64,000 bases of DNA from Rhineura floridana (taxonomy: Eukaryota; Chordata; Lepidosauria; Squamata; Rhineuridae). A model generated the notes under the pieces. The model saw nothing but the letters and a program-made list of their open reading frames with translations. It had not been told where the DNA came from and ran no database searches. Within the stretch, counting starts at the first letter, position 1; each line of letters opens with the position of its first letter. Of this stretch, positions 31,990 to 40,216 are shown in pieces. The stretch is from positions 188,172,934-188,236,933 of the forward strand of contig NC_084484.1 of NCBI RefSeq assembly GCF_030035675.1. The letters run 5' to 3'. Made by a program: the position numbers and the translations under genes.

Positions 31990-34900
31990 CACCTCCTCCA
32001 CATCAGGCAGCATCTTGGTCAGCTCCTGCAGCTTCTCAGCGCCATAAAGGGTTCCTGCTCCACCTCGGATATCAGCCACAATCTCTTGGACCGGCCTGGG
32101 AAGAGAGGAGGCAGCTGCCTGAACCGGGCCGCAGCCCTCTTCGCCAGCCCATCTGGTCCCCAGACCAGGGCCCCCCAACCACCCCTTTGGCCCCCCAGCC
32201 CAGCTTGCTCACTGCCTCCCCTCACCTCTTGAACTGCTTAAGGAAGATCCCCAGGTTCAGAATCTTCTTGGGGTCCAAAAGGGAGACCTGAATGAAGGAG
32301 GAGAAAGGAAGCCAGCCCTACAGCTGCCACCACATATCGCACACCACGCACAACCCTGCAAGCACCCCAACAGCTTCCTATAATGCCTCTTGCCTGCCGG
32401 GAGGTTTGTGTGAGCGTGTGCTGAAACTCGCTGACTGCAAAAAGACGACAGACGTTCCTTCGTTGCTGCTCTCGCTTTTGCTCTGGCCCCGCCCACCGCT
32501 AGCCTGTGACTCCTGTGAGGTTGCCCTGAAGGGAAGGCAGCCCTGAGGCTGAAAAGGGCCCCCCGCTCCTGCCTTGGAGGGTTTTAAAAGAAGTTGACAA
32601 ATTCGTGCAGCACAGGCCTATTAATGGCATTAAGCCATAGTTTCTAAACAGGAACACCCACACCCAGGGGTGCCAAGAGGATTTCCTGGGCATGGTACAC
32701 TCTATGTAAATTGGGCTCCCTACACTCCCACCCACCTCCCGGCAATATATTGGCAAGAACTGCTGCTTACATGACGGATATGAACAGTTATTTTGAATCC
32801 ACAGTCTTATTTTAAGATGTATTTAACAGATTTTTAACCCGCCTTTCAGAGTTCCTGCCCTCACAAGACATTTGCAACAGTTGGTTCAAAAAGCATAATC
32901 ATATAATTATTAGATAACATTTAAATATTAAAAAATATTTAAAAAATAGGAACAGCTAAAACAACTTGTGCAGCTTGACTGAACCAACTCTCGACTTAAC
33001 CTACTTCACAGGGTTGTTAAAAAGGGGAAGGACCCAGGAAAAAAAGCAAATATATCATGTCATATTCACAAACTGCAAAATAGAAAAATTCACTACCCAA
33101 ATTTACAAAAGAAAATGAAAAGCACTGTGGCATGCAGCCGGGTCCACATGTACATAGAGATCCCCCCCTCCCCCCAAAAAACTGCTTGCAGTTTAGGCCT
33201 TGCCTGCAAGTTTCAAAATAATACATAGGTAGCTAACATAAAACGTTTTGCATTCTGAAGGGCACCGGCCTAATTACTTTTTTGGAAGCCAGCATCAGAA
33301 ATGAAAACTTTCCTCTTCCAACAAGCCTTTTAAGTTGCACCTATCCCAGTCAGCGTCTGTGTTAGAATTCCTTTTAATGTCTTTAACCCTTTTTTCTAAA
33401 AGAGATGTTTTTAAAGGTTTTTTAAAAAATGTTTTTAATATTGTTTTGTTTTAATGTATTTTAAGGTCTTTTTATGATATCTTAAAGTGTTTTTTAGCAT
33501 TTCTGTTTGCCTCTCTGGGCTCCTGCTGGGAGGGGCGGGATATAAATAAAATAATAAATAAAATAAATAAAACTAGCAAAACAATAAAAACAAACACAAT
33601 GACTGTGAATCACAGAACATATATATTGATATATATAGAGAGAGGCCCAAAACATGGGACCTGAAACAAGAATATATAACAATGCAAAATGCTGCCACAG
33701 TGAATATAGTAACATGAAAAAATGTACAATGATGACAGGCAAAGGAAAATGACACAATAATACAAATTTGTACACTTGAGCATTATGAATGTCTGAAGAA
33801 GCATTGAAACAGTTTAACAATCCTGAATAACTGTCATTTTTGTCTTATTGTGTCATTTTCCTTTGCCTGTCATCGTATATTTTCCGCATGTGTTGGGCCT
33901 CTTGATATATTTATTATTTACCTGTTCTGTGATTCACAGTCATTGTGCTCATTTTTATTGTTTTGCTAGTTTTCATTTCAGCTGCATGCCACAGTGCTTT
34001 TCACTTTCCTTTGCAAATTTGGGTAGTAACTTTTTCTGTGTATTTTGTGGTTGTACTAGGAGCCCTCTCCTTTTGGTTGGCAATATTCACAAACTGTGCA
34101 GCATGTATGTATGTGTTGGGATGGAAGAAACAGGCATAAAGACAATCCCACAATTGTTTTAACTGCAACATTCCACAGTCTTGATATTTTATAGCAAAAT
34201 ACTGACAAAACAAAAGCTTGCCAACACACACATAAATACTCTGAGCATGTGCAACTTGACTGAACCAACTCTCTGCCTAATCTACTTCACAGGATTGTTG
34301 GAAAGACTTCATATAATCGTTTATGGTCAAAACCAGTTGGCCACTGCAGAACTTTTTTAAAAAACAGTGTTAATCTTCTGCAAAATAATAGCTGTGACAC
34401 CTACGTAAGCCCTGCCTAATTGCTTTTTTAAAAAGGATAAAGGAGAGATAAAGATTTGCAACACAATCCTATGCTGTCTACTCAAAATGCCCATTGATTT
34501 TCAGAACAATCCTAAACATGTCTACTCAAAAATAAGTCCTACTGAATTGAATGGGGTTTACTCCCAGATATGTGGGATTGGCACTGCAGCTTTACTCCCA
34601 GAAAAGTGAGTATAGGATTATAGCCTCATGTTGGGAAGATTTTCAAAACAGGCTATGAATTAGACAAATGAACTGCCTTCTTCAACAGCCCAGGAAATTT
34701 AAACATGTATGACCCTTTATATTTAGAAAACTATAACACATTATGCATTATGAGCTACATATACACTTTTTATTTCTGTTCAAAAGTGATTTGATAGCAT
34801 ATACATTTCAACTATTTTTAAATTTAAAAAACCTGCATGTACACTACTATCATCATCATCATCATCATCATCATCACTGAAATTGTTTACTGAGCATGCC

Positions 34901-37132
34901 TACCAAGATCCTGCTGTGATCTTCTATTCTGTGACTTGTGCTGGATGTGTACACAGAAAGAAAAGTGGGCGGACAGGCACATATGCTGCTGCTGAAAGCT
35001 ATAAGCTTACTCAGCTTATGTGATGCGTAGATGCACACCATTAACCAATACGCAGAGATGAACAGAAAAGGCAGCTATTTTCAGGACTTGCAAGGGGTTC
35101 TACCTATTGCCTGGAGTTCAACCAATCCCTTGTCAATCACAACTATGACTTCATGTATTGGTTAAAAACCTGAAAGGGCAGGGATTGGAGCAGCCAGTTA
35201 GCCCGATTCATTCATCCAACTAGAATGTTTTTAACTGATTTTATTGATAATTTTAACTTTTTTTGTAAACCACTTAGAGATTTCTTAGAAGCGGCATAAA
35301 AATGTTGTGAAATAAATAAATGGTCCAAGGACTTATTTCCAGATTGCCTCCTGGCATTGCCATGACTAGCACCACCAGCACCAGCACCACATGCCACTTG
35401 TTGCCTTTTACACAGGCTTGCAGGTAGTGCTGCCAAGAGCCAAGGAGCCATGAACACAGCACAGGAAGTGAACTTAGACCAGGGCAGGCTGCTGGATTTT
35501 CTAGCTCTGGATTTTGTCTGCACTGGCAGGCAGCCTCTCTCCAGGGCTCTTAAAAGAACCTCTCTCATCCTGGGCCAAAGGGCAGCCTGACTGGCCCCCC
35601 AACACTCTGGGCTGCAGTAGATGGTACTGTAGCAGCTGAGCTGAAGCACCTGCTCCAGGACAAATGCCCCCCTTTCAGAGGGGTTTCATAAAGCTGCTAC
35701 CACCACATCTCACTAGAGAAACTCAACCACTCAACATAGCTTGGAAGGACGTCTGGGTTGCAAGGGTGGGCAGGGCAGATGGGCTACCGGCTGAGAGGTT
35801 CCACAGCGCAGAGGGCAGAGACCACATTGCAACGGTGGCCATGGGCCAGTCATTATCGCTCAGCATAACCCTCCTTACAGGGTTGTTGTGTGAGGGGAGT
35901 AAGGAAAGGAAGACCCATGTATGCTGCATTGAGCTGCAGAGGGGCCACGCCTCCCACTGAGGGCTCGAGCAGCTTCACCGGGCCAGGTTCCTGGGAAGGC
36001 CCCCACCTGCCTCCCTGCTTTCAGCTTGTCAGCCTCCTCACGGCAGCCAGGCAGGCAGGCAGCCAGGCGGGGGCTCCCTCAGAGGGGCTGGCTCCTTTGG
36101 GCAGCGTCCCTGGGTTGGGCTGCAGATGTGGCCGAGACCGGCTCTCCCGGCCCTTCCCCAATGAGGCTCCCGCCTTGACGATGGACCGTTAGGGCTGCAC
36201 GTCACAGACTGTGCAACAGTGAAAAGAGTTGCCTTCAGAGAACCCGGGCGGGTGGGCAGACAGCAAAGGGGTAGGTAGGTGGACAGGTGTCCCATCAGGG
36301 CCGCATTATGACTTTCGTGGGCCCTAGCACTTTTGCCTTTCTGGGCTCCTTCCTCCATGATAACATCAATATTAACAATTATTTTTGATATAACTTTAAA
36401 TACTTCAACATTTTATTTTTTTCTGCTTTAGGCAAAATTTAATAAATTTTCGTGAGCCCTAAAAATTTCATTTTTTTCTGATGTGAGAAAAAAATTACAA
36501 GATTTTCTTTGACCCTAAAAATTCATTTTTTTCCTCCTGATTTTAAAAGAAATTAAAATATTTTCGTGGGCCCCTAAAAGTATGGTGGGGCCTAGGCACT
36601 GTGCCTACTGTATAAGTCGGCCCTAACTGGCCAACCGGCTCTGGCCTCGCTTCTCTCCAGGCCTCGGGACGGAGCCCCCCACTGACCCTGCCCCTCGGGC
36701 GCCCGACTCCGCTCCGCCCTCGCTCACCTGCTCCGCCGGCTGCTGCCCGCGCAGGCTGCCCCCCGGCGGCTCCGGGCGCTGCGCGAAAAGCTCCTGCAGG
36801 AGCGCGACGTCCAGGTGGAAGGCGCGGCGCCGCCCCGTCCAGAGGTTGGGGCGCCCACGCACGCGCTCCGCTGGGATGGCCTCCCAGTTGAAGTTCCGCA
36901 GCTTGGCGGGGCGCCGCTGCCCGGAGGAGCCCTCCGCGCCCAGCGAGACCGGCGGCCCTCCGGGGCTTAAGCCGGCGGCGGGCGGCAGGGGCGGCGGCAA
37001 GGGGGCCGCGGGGTCCTGCGGGAGAGAAGCCGCCTCTGGCGAGGAGGAGGAGCAGGAGGCGACGGCCGCAGGGGTCACCCCAGGCCCCGTCCAGTCTGTG
37101 GGTGAGGTGGGAGCGCCCCGGACGGTCACCAT
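19086..37132 (-). CDS. FH2 (formin homology 2) domain protein, FHDC1 family; probable ohnolog of FHDC1
   Basis: Ten exons: 36728-37132, 32226-32287, 31993-32095, 31762-31847, 31537-31637, 30991-31061, 30324-30431, 20655-20725, 20064-20343, 19086-19676. The phases join exactly, giving 625 codons plus TGA. A short Pro-rich FH1-like stretch precedes an FH2 domain with [48 protein letters not shown] and [17 protein letters not shown]. Family knowledge: FH2 dimers nucleate and elongate actin; FHDC1 also binds microtubules and acts at Golgi and cilia. Residue by residue it resembles FHDC1 most ([18 protein letters not shown]), but the tail after FH2 is about 200 residues rather than about 600. The ATG at 37132 has G at -3 and +4; the frame is open upstream, so a longer N-terminus is possible. 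It lies between TRIM3 and ARFIP2, same strand. No internal stop: probably functional. Confidence 0.9.
20064..20343 (-). CDS. FHDC-like exon 9: C-terminal FH2 helices
   Basis: [52 protein letters not shown]. Ends the FH2 domain. Donor CAG/GTAAAA, phase 0. Confidence 0.93.
20655..20725 (-). CDS. FHDC-like exon 8
   Basis: [24 protein letters not shown]. Too short to stand out alone, but it fits FHDC1 'EAQKKDTILLNFSEKLHHV' and both phases. Acceptor CACACAG/GAG, donor ACG/GTGAGG, phase 2. Confidence 0.88.
20930..21720 (+). mobile_element. CR1 LINE RT fragment, interrupted near 21040-21175
   Basis: Plus strand gives '[16 protein letters not shown]', then [12 protein letters not shown]-like residues and [41 protein letters not shown] foreign stretch of about 130 bp separates the opening from the rest. 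Antisense to the FHDC-like gene. Confidence 0.8.
21895..22015 (+). mobile_element. BovB 3' end
   Basis: 'cctgaacagggtggtttata' to 'gtaactgacttgaaggcaca' followed by 'taacaa': the conserved BovB 3' tail in plus orientation (compare 47607-47710 on the minus strand). Confidence 0.7.
22210..22560 (+). mobile_element. CR1 3' end
   Basis: 'gaattcactcccacaagagg' (LWNSLP region), 'atggctttaaaaaagggtta', then the 3'UTR 'ggactagatgggcccctttt' and 'ctgatccagcaggctcacct'. A later internal part is replaced or diverged. Confidence 0.7.
23160..25020 (+). mobile_element. CR1 LINE, EN and RT region, split by a SINE
   Basis: Endonuclease part: [45 protein letters not shown] part: [35 protein letters not shown], then after the [15 protein letters not shown] and PQGLVL. 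A few stops and frame breaks; truncated at both ends. Antisense inside the FHDC-like intron. Confidence 0.88.
24473..24646 (-). mobile_element. Sauria-type SINE (tRNA head, BovB-like tail) with 11-bp target duplication
   Basis: Minus strand: GAGAGCCAGTGTGGTGTAGC, a tRNA-like head, the body 'CCTCAGAGGAAGGCAATGGT', and the BovB-like tail 'GTCAGAATCGACTTGAAGGC'. The direct repeat gattactagaa flanks it at 24462-24472 and 24647-24657 and exactly restores the CR1 host sequence. The head has lost its B-box section, so this copy is internally shortened. Confidence 0.88.
25037..28640 (-). mobile_element. RTE/BovB LINE, nearly full length, split by a CR1 fragment
   Basis: Order on the minus strand: 5' region (28640-28330), endonuclease ([28 protein letters not shown], 27991-27526), linker (27613-27107), RT ([36 protein letters not shown]; 27025-25798), C-terminus ([20 protein letters not shown]) and the 3' tail at 25037-25165. 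The RT catalytic motif reads ADN instead of ADD, and there are several frame breaks, so it is dead. BovB is known for horizontal spread among squamates and ruminants. Confidence 0.9.
25166..25578 (-). mobile_element. CR1 3' fragment inside the BovB
   Basis: 'aatcatagaatagtagagtt' and 'ggaaggggcctataaggtca' are the CR1 3'UTR; the rest codes for [20 protein letters not shown] and the LEKR region. BovB is continuous on either side (…tttatggaatc / atcaatccatctc…). Confidence 0.85.
28930..29015 (+). mobile_element. CR1 3' terminus
   Basis: 'cacctggttggccactgtga' through 'ggctcttcttatgttcttat': the end of the same CR1 3'UTR type seen in reverse at about 38950-39050 and 55389-55480. Confidence 0.6.
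29016..30323. other. Intron sequence, nothing recognised
   Basis: No host exon of the FHDC-like gene is needed here by phase, and no repeat family was recognised. Short open frames have no recognisable domain. Confidence 0.4.
30324..30431 (-). CDS. FHDC-like exon 7: FH2 core
   Basis: [36 protein letters not shown]. 36 codons, phase 0 both sides; donor CTG/GTGAGC. The following intron of about 9.6 kb is packed with LINEs. Confidence 0.93.
30991..31061 (-). CDS. FHDC-like exon 6: FH2 GNYMN motif
   Basis: [24 protein letters not shown]. Carries the signature LEAGNYMN helix of FH2 domains. Donor GAG/GTAACT, phase 0. Confidence 0.92.
31537..31637 (-). CDS. FHDC-like exon 5
   Basis: [33 protein letters not shown]. 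Acceptor CCCCCAG/CTA, donor CGAG/GTACAC, phase 1. Confidence 0.9.
31762..31847 (-). CDS. FHDC-like exon 4
   Basis: [29 protein letters not shown]. Acceptor GGAAG/GTC, donor CCAG/GTGAGG, phase 2. Confidence 0.88.
31926..31988 (-). repeat. (CTG)21 trinucleotide repeat next to a splice donor
   Basis: Twenty-one perfect CAG units on the plus strand, i.e. (CTG)21 in the sense of the FHDC-like transcript. Starts at intron base +5 or +6 after the exon 3 donor at 31992/31991. No interruptions. Confidence 0.97.
31993..32095 (-). CDS. FHDC-like exon 3
   Basis: [34 protein letters not shown]. Donor GAG/GTGACT leads, from intron base +4, into a (CTG)21 run. Confidence 0.9.
32226..32287 (-). CDS. FHDC-like exon 2
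   Basis: [20 protein letters not shown], the conserved FH2 helix '[10 protein letters not shown]'. Acceptor TTCAG/GTC, donor AGAG/GTGAGG, phase 2. A small extra phase-0 exon between exons 1 and 2 (present in FHDC1) was not found and may be absent. Confidence 0.88.
33040..34060. repeat. Long inverted repeat, left arm interrupted
   Basis: The right arm 33846-34060 (for example 'gtgtcattttcctttgcctg', 'gtgattcacagtcattgtgc', 'gccacagtgcttttcacttt') is the reverse complement of left-arm pieces at about 33075-33140 and 33575-33765. The left arm is cut by the L2 3' end at about 33300-33568. Could be a foldback-type DNA element or two facing copies of one repeat. Confidence 0.7.
33300..33568 (+). 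mobile_element. L2-type LINE 3' end
   Basis: 'cctcttccaacaagcctttt', a T-rich stretch, 'ctgggctcctgctgggaggg' and a tail of AAAT-like units; same subfamily as 2440-2760. Confidence 0.65.
34460..34632. repeat. Interspersed repeat, family not named
   Basis: 'acaatcctatgctgtctact', 'tgaatggggtttactcccag', 'agtgagtataggattatagc': a partly palindromic repeat. A second diverged copy is at about 38350-38450. Confidence 0.45.
34848..34878. repeat. (ATC)n microsatellite
   Basis: About ten units of ATC/TCA in a row. Confidence 0.9.
36297..36625. mobile_element. MITE-like DNA element in intron 1 of the FHDC-like gene
   Basis: Starts 'agggccgcattatg' and ends 'tataagtcggccct', imperfect inverted ends AGGGCCGNNTTAT. 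The interior has repeated 'ttcgtgggccc' and 'ccctaaaa' phrases and no coding capacity. Flanks tca/taa could be a 3-bp TWA-like target. Superfamily uncertain (PIF/Harbinger is possible). Confidence 0.45.
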
Positions 37133-38060
37133 GACAAGCGGCAAGAGAAAGAACGCGCACGAGACCCGGCAGTCAAGAGCCGCCGCCGCCGCCTCCGTCG
37201 GGGAATCCGCCTCCCCCGGGCTCGGTAGGGGGCGGCCTCGCCCGGCCCGAGGACCTGTCGCTCGAGGGCCTATCGCAGAGGCTGCGGGGCCGAGTGCCTG
37301 CCTCCCGGTAACCCAGAGAACTTAAGAGCTAGCCCGCTAAAAGAGAGTCGGCCCGGCCAGCGACTCGTTCCCTAGGGTTAGGGTCGGCCCGCCCCTGCGC
37401 AGCCCCGCCCTCCTCGCGGGCTTTCTAGAGACGCCTCCTCCCGGAGAGGAGCGCCGCCGGCCCTTCCAAGTCCCGCGGGGTCCGCAACCGAGGTCGCCGA
37501 CGGAACGGACTACAGGAGAAAGGGCGGCCAGAGGATGGGTGGCTCGCCAGCTCCCGGCATGCTGGCCCCGCCGCCTGGCCACCAGCCAGGCGGGGCGCAG
37601 AGAAGCCCGTCTGCAAGCCACCGACATCCCGCCCATCAGCAGCATCTACAGTCCTCAGGGCAGGAAGCTGCACACGTTAAGAAAAAGCCGCGTCCGCGTC
37701 TAAAGCCGTCAAAGACCCCAAAGCCCTCATTGTAGCGAGGACCGTCCATCCGCGGCCGCCCCCGTAAAGCCCGGGCAAAAGGGCCTGTTCTGCCCTGTGG
37801 TCTGAACGCCGCCAAAGTAGATCCCCCCATCTCAGCTGGTGGGAAGAAGGGGGAGCCGGACCTGGGGCCTGGGCGAGCCCTTCTGCCCTGTGTGGGGGCT
37901 CAGCTGGGGGCCAGTTCTCCTTGTCCTGGCTCGTCGGTTCGCTGGACCGACGTCAGAGCTGGGCGTAGCAGGGCCCTCGCTTCTGGGGGGGCGGGGCGTC
38001 TCTCCTCACGCCTGAGCGCTCGCCTCGGTCTGCTGCCCGCGTGGGCACCATACCTTCAGC
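36640..38060 (-). promoter_or_regulatory. CpG-island promoter of the FHDC-like gene
   Basis: High CpG density from inside exon 1 through about 38.06 kb. No TATA box. No plus-strand gene could be recognised starting from it, although such islands often fire both ways. Confidence 0.65.
36728..37132 (-). CDS. FHDC-like exon 1: FH1-like region and start of FH2
   Basis: [17 protein letters not shown], then a Pro-rich run ([18 protein letters not shown]) and the FH2 lasso/start [31 protein letters not shown]. 135 codons, donor CAG/GTGAGC, phase 0. GC-rich, inside a CpG island. Confidence 0.85.
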
Positions 38061-38602
38061 GCCACTTCGCCACCAGCCATCCTGGTGGTTTGGGTTTATG
38101 GGCTGCTGCGTTTTTATTCGGTGTCGGGGGTCCTGCCCGTCTCGTGAGCTCCTGAGTGTCGCCCACCCCCAAGATTGGGTGTCGCCCCCCGTCTGGACTG
38201 ATCGGCAATAGGTGACTTCCTGTTAAGAATTTTACTGATGCGATCGTCCCAGCATCATCGGATGCCCCTTTCAAGAACGTTTTTGTTGATTAGTATTGCT
38301 TGTAGGCTGCTAAGAAGTTGGTAAAATGTTGTGGTTTAGAAATATTTTTACATAATTAAAGCTGCAAACCTAACCCCACTTACTAGGGAGTAAACCCTAC
38401 AGAATGCAATAGGACTTACCTCAGGGTAGACATTAGGATGCGGCTGTAACCTTGAGACAGCATGGCCACCACAGGAGTCATGGCAGTCTGCCACTTTGCA
38501 GACAGCTGAAAAAGCTGTGATAAATCACATTATTTAAGGGAAGGGTGGGGGAGACCCTGATGGAACCCCCACAGGGCTCCTGAAAATTTTGGGATACCTG
38601 GG

Positions 38603-38945
38603 CCCAGATATTCAGTTGGTAAGAACACGAGAGCTTGCTGGATCAGGCCAGTGGCCCACCTAGCCCAGCATCCTGTGCTCACAGTGGCCAACCAGTAGCC
38701 CCAATGGAAGCCGACAGCAGGACCTGAGGGCAAGACCGTCTCCTCTCCTGCAGATTCTAGCAACTGGCATTCAGAAACATACCTGTGACTATGGAGACAA
38801 AGGGTAGCCATCATAGCCGGTAGCCAGGGATAGCCTTATCTTCCTCCACAAATTTGTCTAATCCTCTTTTAAATGCATGAAAGTTGGCGGTCTTACTGCC
38901 GCCCCTGGGAGCGAATTCCATAGTTTAAGCACTGCGAGAAGTCCT
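38603..38945 (-). mobile_element. CR1 3' end, older copy
   Basis: 'gcttgctggatcaggccagt' and 'cccagcatcctgtgctcaca', then 'atttgtctaatcctctttta' and 'gaattccatagtttaagcac'. Diverged relative to the copy that starts at 38950. Confidence 0.7.
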
Positions 38946-38949
38946 CCTT

Positions 38950-40000
38950 TGTCTGTCCTGAATAAGAACATAAGAAGAGCCTGCTGGGTCAGTCCAGTGG
39001 CCCATCTAGTCCAGCATCCTGTTCTCACAGTGGCCAACCAGGTGCCTGGGGGAAGCCCGCAAGCAGGACCCGAGTGCAAGAACACTCTCCCCTCCTGAGG
39101 CTTCCCGCAACTGGTTTTCAGAAGCATGCTGCCTCTGACTAGGGTGGCAGAGCACAGCCATCATGGCTAGTACCATTGATAGCCCTGTCCTCCATGAATT
39201 TGTCTAATCGTTTAAAGCCATCCAAGCTGGTGGCCATTACTGCGTCTTGGAGCGCTGAGTAAAGAAGTACTTCCTTTTCTCTGTCCTGAATCTTCCAACA
39301 TTCAGCTTCTTTGAATGTCCACGAGTTCTAGTATTATGAGAGAGGGGAAAAAACTTTTCTCTATCCACTTTCTCAATGCCATGCATAATTTTATACACTT
39401 CTATCGTGTCTCCTCTGACCCGCCTTTTCTCTAAACTAAAAAGCCCCAAATGCTGCAACCTTTCCTCGTAAGGGAGTCGCTCCATCCCCTTGATCATTCT
39501 GGTTGCCCTCTTCTGAACCTTTTCCAACTCTATGATATCCTTTTTGAGATGAGGTGACCAGAACTGTACACCCATTACTATCACATTTCCTAGTTTGGAT
39601 GCTTCCTCAATTTCATATCTCATCTCATGGTCTTCCTGAGCATTTTGATCAGGGGGAGGATAGATCGTTCCCAGTATTAAATCCCTCCTGGGGCATGGTA
39701 TCACCACCCACAACGATTCTGTGGAGGAGTCCACCTCTTTTGGGGTTTCGAGCTTGCTGGATTCAATGCCTTCTTTCACGTATAGAGCGACTCTGCCACC
39801 AATATGTCCTTCCCTGTCCTTCCGATGTAGTTTATATCCAGGGATAACCGTATCCCACTGGTTTTCTCCATTCCACCAGGTCTCCGTTATGCTCACTATA
39901 TCAATGCTCTCCTCTAAGACCAAGCACTCCAGTTCTCCCATCTTGGTTCGGAGGCTCCTAGCATTAGCGCACAGGCACTTGTAAGCAGTGTCTCTCTTCA
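38950..40000 (-). mobile_element. CR1 LINE, 3' section (EN joined to C-terminal RT by internal deletion)
   Basis: Minus strand: YKCLCANARSLRTKMGELEC, IVSITETWWNGENQWDTVIP, RRDLILGTIYPPPDQN, then directly [20 protein letters not shown] and the 3'UTR. Everything between the GNVIVMG motif and VQFW is deleted. Its 5' section continues at 44816-45955 beyond the inserted L2. Confidence 0.85.
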
Positions 40001-40216
40001 ATTTATTTATTTTATTTATTTATTTTGTTGCATTTATATACCGCCCATAGCAAGTAGCTCTCAGGGCGGTAAACAGAATAGGATAAAATACATACATCAT
40101 AATAATAAAATCACAAAACATATAAGACACAATGAAAACAAAATACAATTAAACAAAATATAAGATGATAAAAGGATTAGTATTACAACCTTAAAAAGAT
40201 AAAAAGATTAAAATGA

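Larger units (their letters stand above)
32288..36727. other. FHDC-like intron 1, 4.4 kb
   Basis: Contains an AT-rich inverted repeat (33040-34060) cut by an L2 3' end, a (TCA)n microsatellite near 34848-34878, an unassigned interspersed repeat at 34460-34632, an L2-like 3' end at about 35200-35325 and a MITE-like element at 36297-36625. About 35330-36290 is unassigned. Confidence 0.55.

Noticed and set aside
32960-34310. Direct repeats at about 32963-33025 and 34249-34310 as target duplications or LTRs of one element
   Set aside because: They share about 50 bp with mismatches and lie outside the inverted repeat. Too long and too diverged for a target duplication and too short for LTRs; cause unresolved.
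37535-38155. Plus-strand gene sharing the FHDC-like CpG island
   Set aside because: Frames of 66-87 codons only, with no recognisable domain or consistent splice sites.
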